NCBI GenBank assembly: GCA_025451675.1 | Contig: JANWJZ010000017.1 | Location: 1-40,786 of the forward strand | Reading direction: 5' to 3' | Source: Halanaerobiales bacterium | GTDB lineage: Bacteria > Bacillota > Halanaerobiia > Halanaerobiales > DTU029 | Length of the DNA: 40,786 nt | Part shown: one piece after another, positions 9,097-21,148 of the stretch | How the letters are laid out: the number at the start of each line of letters is the position of its first letter | How positions within the stretch are numbered: position 1 is the first letter of the stretch | Translations under genes and position numbers: made by a program | Notes under the pieces: model-generated | What the model was told of the DNA's origin: nothing | What the model saw: the letters and a program-made list of their open reading frames with translations, nothing else | The model's database searches: none

Positions 9097-9492
9097 TTAT
9101 AGGCCGAGGGACTTTAACCATTCCAATGCTTCTTCCTCAGTTTGAAAATGTTGTGTTACTAACTGTTCGGCAGATGAGATATCATGGTGTCTCTGAGCCT
9201 GGGCCTTGATGGCAACCTTCCTTCCTACTACAAAAGCGATAGCAACACAGCCATTTTTCTGAAACTCAGAATGATATTTGGCAAATTCCTCTGATGTTTT
9301 AGGGTCAGTGATAGGGTCCATATTATAGATTAAGCCCATAAAACCCCATTTTTGTCCTTTGAAATTTTCTGCCATTTTTAAAATATTTTCCCGGTTATTT
9401 ATTGTATATTCCGGTGTCCAGCTTCCATATGGTTCTGACTTAATGATGTTAGTGCCTGGAACAATAGTATTCGTACAGCTGGGTTCACGCAT
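9097..9492 (-). CDS. Small conserved-type protein, possibly STAS/SpoIIAA-like
   Basis: A soluble 131-residue protein with no signal peptide or membrane segment. The C-terminal half (KTSEEFAKYHSEF, then a hydrophobic VAIAFVVG strand, then FQTEEEALEWLKSLGL) resembles the strand-helix pattern and final EALEWL helix of SpoIIAA/STAS-like small proteins; that assignment is tentative. The N-terminal part (PEYTINNRENILKMAENFKG) is compatible with it. The ATG is chosen with GAGGTG 6 bases upstream. Its place directly before a chemoreceptor-like gene on the same strand suggests a signalling role, but no function can be stated. Confidence 0.7.
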   Translation of the reverse strand: MREPSCTNTIVPGTNIIKSEPYGSWTPEYTINNRENILKMAENFKGQKWGFMGLIYNMDPITDPKTSEEFAKYHSEFQKNGCVAIAFVVGRKVAIKAQAQRHHDISSAEQLVTQHFQTEEEALEWLKSLGL

Positions 9493-9538
9493 CGATTTCA
9501 CCTCACTTTCCTACCAGAAAATTTCTTTTATTATTATT

Positions 9539-9563
9539 TTTCTGCAAAAATGAAAAATATCCT
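9539..9563 (-). promoter_or_regulatory. Weak sigma-H-like promoter candidate (minus strand)
   Basis: Read on the minus strand: AAGGATA, 15 bases, GAAA, about 45 bases upstream of the small STAS-like gene. It keeps the spacing of the 178-204 and 1378-1404 elements but has one mismatch in GAAT. Confidence 0.25.
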
Positions 9564-9633
9564 TTTTTTATATAAAAATAGACGATTAACTACAATTTTT
9601 GCAAAAAATATAGTGGCCCCTTTAGCCACCTAT

Positions 9634-10272
9634 TTATCCCCCCAGGGTAATATCCTGTTGGCTGTACCATTCCAGGGCTTCATAGAGATGCTCTTCCTTA
9701 AAATCAGGCCAATAGTCATTTATGACATAGAAGTCAGAGTAAATGGATTGCACCGGTAAGAAACCGCTGAGTCTCCTCCTTCCGCCCCAGCGGATAATCA
9801 GATCTATACGGGAGACATCATTTGAACAGATATATTTCTGTATCTGGTTTTTGTTCCTTGCCCTGTAAAGATTGAGTAAATCCCAGTGCCAGCCATAGTT
9901 GACCAGGAAATTGACCTTGATACCCCCTTTACCGAAGGTTTTTCTCCTGGTATAGGGTAATAACTCAACGGGAAACATGGGGGAATCAGTATTACCGATA
10001 ACCCGTAGTTCTGCATCTTCCCGGGAAATCATCTTTACTGCCTCAATACAGGCCTGCACAAAGGCTAGATATTGTTCCTTAGGCCTTTTGGTATTATCTG
10101 TGGTGAAGCCATAATAGGTCAGTTCCTTTACCCCCAGCTTCCTGCACAATCTAAATAATCTGAGGCCTGGTTCCAGGCCCCGGGCATAGCCCTCTTCCTT
10201 AGTCAGGCCATTGGCTACTGCCCATCTACGGTTACCATCGGGGATTATACCGATGTGGTGGGGAATCCTCAT
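9634..10272 (-). CDS. Divergent cis-prenyltransferase (undecaprenyl diphosphate synthase family)
   Basis: 212 residues, shorter than the usual ~250. The family start HIGIIPDGNRRWA (Asp12 is the Mg/diphosphate residue), YYGFTTDNTKRP and the C-terminal block IIRWGGRRRLSGFLPVQSIY, then DFYVINDYWPDF, are recognisable. In standard UppS the block reads RTGGExRxSNFLxWQ; here the Glu is Arg (165), Asn-Phe is Gly-Phe, and the second metal ligand Glu is Asp (180). It probably makes a Z-prenyl diphosphate, perhaps not the main cell-wall carrier enzyme. It starts its own minus-strand transcript; SD GAAAGGCAG lies just upstream. Confidence 0.82.
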   Translation of the reverse strand: MRIPHHIGIIPDGNRRWAVANGLTKEEGYARGLEPGLRLFRLCRKLGVKELTYYGFTTDNTKRPKEQYLAFVQACIEAVKMISREDAELRVIGNTDSPMFPVELLPYTRRKTFGKGGIKVNFLVNYGWHWDLLNLYRARNKNQIQKYICSNDVSRIDLIIRWGGRRRLSGFLPVQSIYSDFYVINDYWPDFKEEHLYEALEWYSQQDITLGG

Positions 10273-10431
10273 CCTGTTTCACTGCCTTTCTTTTATTCTT
10301 TGGTTTTTATGCAGTTTCGAAAAATGATTTTCATGTGTTTATTTTTTCCAGATATATTATGGATTATTACGGAGGATTTTATTTATTAAATGGTTTTACC
10401 CTTAAAATAGTAGAAAAAGGAAAAGCCCTTC

Positions 10432-10460
10432 TTGCATTTTCTGTTGGTTTATAATATAAT
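10432..10460 (+). promoter_or_regulatory. Sigma-A-type promoter for the serS leader
   Basis: TTGCAT (10432-10437), a 17-base spacer, and TATAAT (10455-10460), placed about 22 bases before the T-box stem I. Confidence 0.85.
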
Positions 10461-10481
10461 AATCTATAAAATCAATACAAA

Positions 10482-10735
10482 AATGACGATGAACAGGAAA
10501 AGTAGGTATATGCCTATGTTACAGAGAGCCGGTGGTTGCTGGAAACCGGCCATAGGGTATATCGAATCCGCCTGGGAGTTATATAGGAAAACCCTTTTTA
10601 CAGGGGTTAACTATATTCGGCAGGTCCGTTATCACTGAAAGAGTGGCCTCTTCATTTATGACCATGGAAACCATGGGATTATAACCATGGGCCCGATTAA
10701 TTAAGAGGCCAGAAGGGTGGCACCACGGGAATAAT
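10482..10735 (+). promoter_or_regulatory. T-box leader, serine-specific (UCC specifier)
   Basis: The conserved T-box element AGGGTGGCACCACGGG lies at 10714-10729. Stem I features are present: GACGATGAACAGGAA near 10485, ACAGAGAGCC near 10520, and GAATCCGCCTGGGAG on the 3' side, placing a UCC (Ser) specifier at 10567-10569. Stem III is GGCCTCTT (10645-10652) with AAGAGGCC (10703-10710). Uncharged tRNA-Ser should favour antitermination and serS expression. A tRNA-Ser(GGA) that reads UCC is encoded at 37587 in this same window. Confidence 0.95.
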
Positions 10736-10769
10736 ACTCTCGTCCCTTTTACAGGGAGGAGAGTTTTTT
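10736..10769 (+). terminator. T-box terminator before serS
   Basis: ACTCTC and TCCCT (10736-10747) pair with AGGGA and GAGAGT (10753-10764), followed by six T. It overlaps the antiterminator region just after the T-box sequence. Confidence 0.92.
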
Positions 10770-10809
10770 AATTTATGGAATGAAAAAACAGAAATGGGAG
10801 GGATAATAG

Positions 10810-12078
<1,269 letters not shown>

Positions 12079-12088
12079 AAAAATAAAA

Positions 12089-12115
12089 AAAGGTGTTTTT
12101 CATTTTATGTAGAAT
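12089..12115 (+). promoter_or_regulatory. Candidate sigma-H-like promoter before the chemoreceptor gene
   Basis: AAAGGTGT (12089-12096), 15 bases, GAAT (12112-12115). The spacing equals that of the elements at 178 and 1378. A hairpin at 12133 lies between it and the gene, so it may be a leader structure for this transcript as well as the serS terminator. Confidence 0.35.
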
Positions 12116-12132
12116 AGAATAACTAAAACGGT

Positions 12133-12173
12133 ACAGGAGTTGCCACCCCGAGGGGAAGGCACTCCTGTTTGTT
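12133..12173 (+). terminator. Long hairpin after serS
   Basis: ACAGGAGT (12133-12140) pairs with ACTCCTGT (12161-12168), then GCC with GGC, then CCCC with GGGG. The tail is TTGTT, a weak T tract. It is likely the serS terminator. Confidence 0.75.
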
Positions 12174-12238
12174 ATGAAAATAGTGGTAGATAAGCGGGAA
12201 TAGAGAATTTTAAATTTTTAGACAAGGAGGAAAAGAAG

Positions 12239-14326
12239 GTGTTTTTTAAATTTAAAGAAAAGTTTTTCTTTAGCTCACTTAAGTGGCGGATCAGCCTTGT
12301 CCTTATCCTGATATTAACGATAGTCCTTGTTTCTTTAGGAATCACTATTTTCCATTACGCTTCCGGAATAGTAAAGGAACAGGTGAATGAGAAGATCCGA
12401 CTGGTCAGCAACAATTATAAAGACAGTGTAAATAACCTGATCGCTAATATTGATGAACAACTGGAGCGTATTGTAACAGATGATATAGTTTATTATTACT
12501 TTGATGTCCTCTTACTTTTGTATCCGGGAGGGGATGCGGGAGAAGAGGAAATGGAAAATTTCTTTTTTTTAATGGATACCATGGCTAATGTCCAATATAC
12601 TACTGCCCATCAACTGGACAGATTAATCAAAAGCCTGGATTATTCCCGTTTTGCCTATGCAGCCCTGGCTGATGGCCTGGCTGTACTGGATTCCCGGGTC
12701 CAGTCTTTTGCTGATAGCGATCTGGCCGGCCGTTATATACAGAAAAAACTGGCTGAAGGGCAATACAGGGAGATAGAATTTGGCCAGATTTATGATATAG
12801 AGGGAGAACCATATTTACTCTATAGTAAGCCTGTAAAGGAAATGGATTCAAATGATATCATAGCCTACATAGTTATTGTATTTTCACCGGATTTAATCAG
12901 GAATGAATTTGCCAGCCTTGCCCCTGATGATACTGCCAGGTATACCATAGTTAATAATGAAGGCCTGATTCTGGGAGCTGAAGACATGGGCTTATTTGGC
13001 AGCCGGATTGAGACACCATGGTATCTGGAACAACTGGCCAGTGGAGTGTACTTTAATGCTGAAGAAATATCAGGCCGGTATCTATTGTATAACAGGATAT
13101 CAGATAATCTTTCCCTTCTGGTAGATATACCCATGGAACAGGTACTGGAACCGGTAAATAACCTGCGTAATATTGTCATTACCATATCCCTGGTATTTCT
13201 GGTAAGTGGTTTTATAGCCATATTGATTTTTATTTCCCATCAACTAAACCCCTTTAGTAGTTTTTTACGGTCTTTTAATGCCATGAAGGGCGGGGATCTG
13301 ACTGATGCTGTAAAACTGGAGCCTGTTTTTTTGAAAAGGAAGGATGAATTCGGCATACTGGCCAGGAGCTTTAATGAGATGGTAGATGAGTTGAAGCTGC
13401 TGGTCAGTGATATAAATAATCAGGCTAAAGAATTGGCAGATGCATCAAATATCATGAATAATATCAGCCAGGGAGTAGGCCTCCTGGCAGAACAGATAGC
13501 CAATTCTGTCCAGAGGGTTTCTGCAGGGGCCCAGGAACAGATGTCCAGGATTGAAGAAACTGGAAGCAATGTGATTAATTTTAACAGGAATATTAAGTTA
13601 ATTGACAATAATTCCAGGATGATATCAACCGGTGCCGATGAAGTTCTGCAGAGTATCCGGAAAGGAAACCAGTCTGTAACTTATTCCATAGAAAGTATAA
13701 ATAATCTCAGTGAAGATACCACAAAAATAGTGGAAATGATTAATGAATTGGGCCAGATGTCCCGGGAGATAGGCAATATAGTAGACCTGATCTCCAGTAT
13801 TGCCAGCCAGACCAACCTCCTGGCCCTTAATGCTGCCATAGAGGCAGCCAGGGCCGGGCAGGCCGGCCAGGGTTTCAGTGTTGTTGCTGAAGAGATCAGG
13901 GTCCTGGCTGAACAATCCTCTACAGCAGCAGAAAATATCAGCCAGCTGATCAGTAATATACAGGAGAGCGTCCATGAAGCGGTTGAACTCATGAATGATA
14001 ATAAGGATCTGGTGGACAGGAGTGTTGAGGCCATCGGGGATACAGGACAGGTTTTTGCCGAAATAGAAAAGGTGTCCATCGATTTCCGGGAATCTATCAA
14101 AAAGGTTGTTGCAGGCCTGGTGGAAATGACCAGGGAAAGCCAGCAGCTTGAGGAGGCAATGAGGGAAATTTCCGTAATCAGCAAGGAATTTGCGGCAAAT
14201 TCCGAAGAGATTGCTGCTTCAACAGAGGAACAGATTGCTTCAACTGAGGAGATAGTCAGTGCTGCTGCTACCCTGAAAAATATGTCTGGTAGACTGATGA
14301 AGAATGTAAATAAATTTAATATTTAA
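12239..14326 (+). CDS. Methyl-accepting chemotaxis protein
   Basis: A 695-residue transmembrane chemoreceptor. TM1 is at about 15-40, an extracytoplasmic sensor of roughly 265 residues follows, TM2 is at about 309-332, and HAMP at about 333-385 (ends FGILARSFNEMVDELKLL). The cytoplasmic coiled coil carries the highly conserved tip [18 protein letters not shown] and GFSVVAEEIRVLAEQSS at about 521-560. The C-terminal region has glutamate pairs typical of methylation helices (EEIAASTEEQIASTEEI). It should signal to CheA/CheW; no che genes lie in the window. The ligand is unknown. The GTG start is supported by AAGGAGGAAA about 8 bases upstream. Confidence 0.95.
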   Translation: MFFKFKEKFFFSSLKWRISLVLILILTIVLVSLGITIFHYASGIVKEQVNEKIRLVSNNYKDSVNNLIANIDEQLERIVTDDIVYYYFDVLLLLYPGGDAGEEEMENFFFLMDTMANVQYTTAHQLDRLIKSLDYSRFAYAALADGLAVLDSRVQSFADSDLAGRYIQKKLAEGQYREIEFGQIYDIEGEPYLLYSKPVKEMDSNDIIAYIVIVFSPDLIRNEFASLAPDDTARYTIVNNEGLILGAEDMGLFGSRIETPWYLEQLASGVYFNAEEISGRYLLYNRISDNLSLLVDIPMEQVLEPVNNLRNIVITISLVFLVSGFIAILIFISHQLNPFSSFLRSFNAMKGGDLTDAVKLEPVFLKRKDEFGILARSFNEMVDELKLLVSDINNQAKELADASNIMNNISQGVGLLAEQIANSVQRVSAGAQEQMSRIEETGSNVINFNRNIKLIDNNSRMISTGADEVLQSIRKGNQSVTYSIESINNLSEDTTKIVEMINELGQMSREIGNIVDLISSIASQTNLLALNAAIEAARAGQAGQGFSVVAEEIRVLAEQSSTAAENISQLISNIQESVHEAVELMNDNKDLVDRSVEAIGDTGQVFAEIEKVSIDFRESIKKVVAGLVEMTRESQQLEEAMREISVISKEFAANSEEIAASTEEQIASTEEIVSAAATLKNMSGRLMKNVNKFNI

Positions 14327-14345
14327 TCAGAAACAGGCCAGATAC

Positions 14346-14380
14346 AAGAACTCCTGTTCCAGGGCAGGAGTTCTTTTTTT
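14346..14380 (+). terminator. Terminator after the chemoreceptor gene
   Basis: A perfect 11-bp stem, AAGAACTCCTG (14346-14356) with CAGGAGTTCTT (14365-14375), followed by a T run. Confidence 0.92.
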
Positions 14381-14475
14381 CTGGCCATAAGCTGAGAGGT
14401 GAATGCATATTATCTGAAGCGGCACGCCAGGATAATAATAACGGGGGAGATACAATAGTCCAGGGTCAAATGGTA

Positions 14476-14655
14476 TTAATGGCGCAGGGTAGGAACACAG
14501 ATCTGGCTGCCGATGATAAGGTTATAGGGATCTATACCGGGGTTGACATTTAAGATTTCATCTACGGTGGTATCATATTCCAGGGCAATCTTGTAAAGAG
14601 TATCCCCTGCTTTGATGATATAGGGTATGGTGTCAGCAGGACATTCCTGTGGCAT
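14476..14655 (-). CDS. LysM-domain mini-protein
   Basis: A 59-residue protein that is almost only one LysM domain: IIKAGDTLYKIALEYDTTVDEIL, NPGIDPYNLIIGSQICVP. LysM binds N-acetylglucosamine chains such as peptidoglycan. There is no signal peptide, which is odd for a wall-binding module, although stand-alone LysM proteins of this type occur in Firmicutes spore or wall contexts (general knowledge). The ATG at 14655 is chosen for the GAGGTG just upstream; the longer in-frame reading has no SD. It is transcribed divergently from the flavodiiron gene. Confidence 0.82.
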   Translation of the reverse strand: MPQECPADTIPYIIKAGDTLYKIALEYDTTVDEILNVNPGIDPYNLIIGSQICVPTLRH

Positions 14656-14684
14656 TTTATCACCTCTTTTAAGCAGAAGTTTAC

Positions 14685-14716
14685 CAATTGTGATTAATTT
14701 ATTATATTCACAATTG
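14685..14716. repeat. Inverted repeat in the divergent promoter region
   Basis: CAATTGTGA (14685-14693) and TCACAATTG (14708-14716) form a perfect 9-bp inverted repeat with 14 AT-rich bases between. It ends 8 bases before the -35 box of the flavodiiron promoter, so it is a candidate operator. Confidence 0.6.
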
Positions 14717-14723
14717 AAACAAG

Positions 14724-14752
14724 TTGTTCCCCTTTCTGTCAAATGATATAAT
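14724..14752 (+). promoter_or_regulatory. Promoter of the flavodiiron protein gene
   Basis: TTGTTC (14724-14729), a 17-base spacer, TATAAT (14747-14752). Confidence 0.75.
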
Positions 14753-14833
14753 TTTTTGTAGAAGAATAATTATATTTTTCTGGAAAAAAAATGGGAGAGG
14801 ATAAGGCAAAAAAATTAATAAAGGAGTGTGTAA

Positions 14834-16036
14834 ATGGGTTCCATTCAGATCAAAGAGGATATCTATTGGGTAGGGGCCAGGGACTGGAATATCAGGTATT
14901 TTCATGGCCCGGCTTATAGCACACACCGGGGTACTACATATAATGCCTATCTAATCAAGGATGAGAAGAATGTTCTGGTGGATGGAGTCTTTAAGCCTTT
15001 TATCGGTAAATTCTTTGAAACCCTGGGTGAAGTGATTGATTTTCAGGAGATTGATTATTATGTGGTTAACCATGTCGAACCGGATCATTCTGCCTCTTTT
15101 CCGGAGACCATGAAAAGGCTGCGGGATGATGTGGTTATCATCTGTACGGAAAAGGGCAGGGAAGGATTAATTGAGCACTATGGAGACGGCTATAATTTTC
15201 AGGTAGTCAGGACTGGAGACACCATCAAGATTGGAAAGAGAACCCTTGCCTTTGTAGAAGCTCCCATGCTACACTGGCCGGATAGTATGTTTACATATGT
15301 ACCGGAAGAAAAACTCCTTTTACCCAATGATGCCTTCGGTATGCATCTGGCGGTAGCAAGGCTCTTTGATGACGAAAATGATGAAGTGGTGATCATGCAG
15401 GAGGCTAAAAAGTATTTTGCCAATATCCTGACACCCTTCAGTGGCCTGATTATCAATAAGCTGAAGGAAGTAACGGAGATGGGCCTGGAAATAGATATGA
15501 TTGCCCCCAGCCACGGTATTATCTGGCGCAGGAATGTAGTCACTATCATCGAAAAATATGCTGAATGGGCAGAGATGAAACCGCGGGATAAGGCTGTAAT
15601 CGTTTATGATACCATGTGGGATAGTACAGAATTGCTGGCGGATAAGATTGCCGATGGCCTGATTAATGAGGGTATTGATATCAGGTTATATAAGCAATCG
15701 GTCTCGGACCGGAATGATATCATAACAGAAATATTTGATGCTAAAGCTATCATCATTGGCTCGCCGACTATCAATAATGTGATTTTACCGGAACTGGTAC
15801 CCTTGCTGGAGGACCTGGAGGGTTTAAGGTTTAAGCATAAGATTGGGGCTGTCTTTGGTTCCCATGGTTGGGCAGGCGGGGCAACGAAGAGGATAGCTGA
15901 GAGGATGAAGGCAGCTAAAATAGAATTGATTGAGGAACCCTTTGTGACCAAATACGTACCGGATAAGGAAACCCTGGATGAAGCCTATGAGTTTGGCAGG
16001 AGGATCGCCAGAGCGATAAAGGAAAAAAATCAATAG
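14834..16036 (+). CDS. fprA: Flavodiiron protein (oxygen/NO reductase, FprA type)
   Basis: A 400-residue cytoplasmic enzyme that reduces O2 to water (and often NO to N2O), protecting anaerobes. The N-terminal beta-lactamase-like domain holds the diiron ligands: H80, E82, D84 and H85 in HVEPDHS, H147, D166 and H227 (APSHGIIW). All match the canonical set shifted by one. The C-terminal flavodoxin domain (about 250-400) begins AVIVYDTMWDSTELLADKI and includes SPTINN and GSHGWAGGATK for FMN. There is no fused rubredoxin, so an external electron donor is needed. It is monocistronic, with its own promoter and a strong terminator. Confidence 0.96.
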   Translation: MGSIQIKEDIYWVGARDWNIRYFHGPAYSTHRGTTYNAYLIKDEKNVLVDGVFKPFIGKFFETLGEVIDFQEIDYYVVNHVEPDHSASFPETMKRLRDDVVIICTEKGREGLIEHYGDGYNFQVVRTGDTIKIGKRTLAFVEAPMLHWPDSMFTYVPEEKLLLPNDAFGMHLAVARLFDDENDEVVIMQEAKKYFANILTPFSGLIINKLKEVTEMGLEIDMIAPSHGIIWRRNVVTIIEKYAEWAEMKPRDKAVIVYDTMWDSTELLADKIADGLINEGIDIRLYKQSVSDRNDIITEIFDAKAIIIGSPTINNVILPELVPLLEDLEGLRFKHKIGAVFGSHGWAGGATKRIAERMKAAKIELIEEPFVTKYVPDKETLDEAYEFGRRIARAIKEKNQ

Positions 16037-16044
16037 TCTTTCCG

Positions 16045-16080
16045 GCTAAATAGTCTCCTGGAGACTATTTAGCTTTTTTT
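16045..16080 (+). terminator. Terminator of the flavodiiron gene
   Basis: A perfect 13-bp stem (16045-16057 with 16061-16073) with loop CTG and seven T. Confidence 0.95.
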
Positions 16081-16113
16081 AGGAATTTATTTATGTTAAA
16101 ATAATAATATTAC

Positions 16114-16145
16114 TTATCCACAATTAATCCACAGAAAGTGGATAA
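16114..16145. promoter_or_regulatory. Cluster of DnaA-box-like sequences
   Basis: TTATCCACA at 16114-16122 is a perfect DnaA box. TAATCCACA at 16125-16133 and, on the other strand, TTATCCACT at 16137-16145 each differ by one base. The outer two form an inverted repeat. The cluster lies in the 185-base gap before the transporter gene. Whether DnaA binds is not shown. Confidence 0.55.
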
Positions 16146-16221
16146 GTTTACTCGGAATTAATTATTATGATAGAGATTTTGAACAGAAAACGTTAATAGG
16201 AAAAGGAGTCTGAGAAGAGCA

Positions 16222-17181
16222 ATGCAGTTAGAAAAAAATATTTTTCAGAGTAAGATTATGGTTCCTATCCTGGCCTTATTTGCCTGTTTTCTCTGGGGCA
16301 GTGCCTTTCCGACTATCAAAATCAGTTATCAGGAGATGGCCATAGCCAGTGAGGATATCTATGGCAAGATGCTTTTTGCCGGTTACCGTTTCCTGCTGGC
16401 CTCTTTATTTCTCTTCGGCTGGCAGATTTTCACCAAAAAGGGCAGTTCACTGAAGGTCAGGAGGGAGGACCTGCCCTTTCTTATCAGGCTGGGCCTGATG
16501 CAGACAACCCTTCAGTATTTCTTCTTTTATATTGGACTGGCCAATACCAGTAGTGTGAAAAGTTCCATTTTGAACAGCCTGGGGACCTTTTTTATAGTGA
16601 TTATCTCCCATTTCCTGTATAGGGATGACCGGCTGAATTTTAATAAAACCATTGGTTTAGCAGCCGGATTCCTGGGAGTTATTATCATCAACTTAAAGGG
16701 GGACTTTAATCTTAGCTTTAAGGTTATCGGAGAGGGTTTCATTATCCTGTCGGCAGTAACCTCGACAATTGCTGCCATTATGGTGAAGAACAGCAAACAT
16801 GAGCTGGACCGGGTCTTACTCACTGCTTACCAGATGTTCATCGGTTCCCTGTTTTTAATCTTTATTGCTATTTTCAGGATTAGCCCCTTCGCCCTGCAAT
16901 TTACCTGGAAAGGGATACTCCTGCTCATCTATCTGGCCTTTGTTTCAGCAGCTGCCTTTGGCATCTGGTTTAACCTGATTAAATACAATAGATTGGGTTA
17001 TATCAGTATTTACAGGTTTTCTATCCCTGTTACCGGTGCCCTGTTATCTGCTCTATTGCTACCGGAAGAGACCTTAAGCCTCCGTGCTTTAATTGCCCTT
17101 GTAATGGTTTCTATTGGCATAATAATGATTAACAGGGATAACCGGCAAAAGGGGACATCCGGTAGCAGGGTATTTGGATGA
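16222..17181 (+). CDS. EamA/DMT-family membrane transporter
   Basis: A 319-residue protein with about ten hydrophobic helices in two similar halves, as in drug/metabolite transporters. The motif FLWGSAFPTIKISYQE marks the first EamA unit (helices 1-5) and the second begins near residue 170 (GEGFIILSAVTSTIAAIMVKNS). Such proteins usually export amino acids or metabolites; the substrate here is unknown. SD AAGGAG (16203-16208) is rather far (13 bases) from the ATG, with GAGAAG closer. It stands alone, behind the DnaA-box-like cluster. Confidence 0.9.
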   Translation: MQLEKNIFQSKIMVPILALFACFLWGSAFPTIKISYQEMAIASEDIYGKMLFAGYRFLLASLFLFGWQIFTKKGSSLKVRREDLPFLIRLGLMQTTLQYFFFYIGLANTSSVKSSILNSLGTFFIVIISHFLYRDDRLNFNKTIGLAAGFLGVIIINLKGDFNLSFKVIGEGFIILSAVTSTIAAIMVKNSKHELDRVLLTAYQMFIGSLFLIFIAIFRISPFALQFTWKGILLLIYLAFVSAAAFGIWFNLIKYNRLGYISIYRFSIPVTGALLSALLLPEETLSLRALIALVMVSIGIIMINRDNRQKGTSGSRVFG

Positions 17182-17294
17182 TTAACAGGTAGGGAAAGTC
17201 TTCCTGGTTTTTCGCCAGGATGACCTTATTTCCGGGTCAAATTTTCTGAAAAGAGAGTCAATAAAAGGCCATGAAATATAAGGGTTGAGAGCAT

Positions 17295-17323
17295 TTGACA
17301 GGATGTATTAATTGAGTTATACT
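17295..17323 (+). promoter_or_regulatory. Strong sigma-A promoter of nifJ
   Basis: TTGACA (17295-17300), a 17-base spacer, TATACT (17318-17323), about 43 bases upstream of the start of the leader into nifJ. This is near consensus, as expected for an abundant catabolic enzyme. Confidence 0.88.
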
Positions 17324-17327
17324 GTAA

Positions 17328-20912
<3,585 letters not shown>

Positions 20913-20935
20913 TCTGCTCCTGCTATAATATAGAA

Positions 20936-20970
20936 AAGAGGCTGTCCTGAAAAAGACAGCCTCTTTTTTT
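20936..20970 (+). terminator. Terminator of nifJ
   Basis: An 11-bp stem, AAGAGGCTGTC (20936-20946) with GACAGCCTCTT (20955-20965), followed by a T run. Confidence 0.95.
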
Positions 20971-20978
20971 ATGTATTT

Positions 20979-21005
20979 GCAGGATTTTGTCTTTTTATAG
21001 CAAAT
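20979..21005 (+). promoter_or_regulatory. Weak sigma-H-like promoter candidate before the C-S lyase gene
   Basis: GCAGGATT (20979-20986), 15 bases, AAAT (21002-21005). The -35-like box and spacing match 178-204, but the -10-like box has one mismatch to GAAT. Confidence 0.3.
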
Positions 21006-21148
21006 ATTTGATTAAGGTATAGACATAGAGTCCTGGCTTTTTGTAAAATTATAATACAGTATTTTTATATTTATTCTGCAAAATAGATATAAGGGGAAGG
21101 TTAGAAAATAAGGAGTAAAGAAGAAAATAAGGAGAAGGAGCCTGATTT

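Noticed and set aside
10661-10691. Three ACCATGG copies close together
   Set aside because: They fall within stem III of the serS T-box leader and can be explained by its base pairing.
16154-16180. Additional sigma-H-like pattern (CGGAATTA ... GAGAT) before the DMT transporter
   Set aside because: Both boxes deviate and spacing only fits loosely, so it was left out of the recurring set.
16184-16198. AAAACGTTAAT as another LacI-type operator
   Set aside because: Only the AACGTT core matches; the GG/CC flanks that define the other sites are missing.
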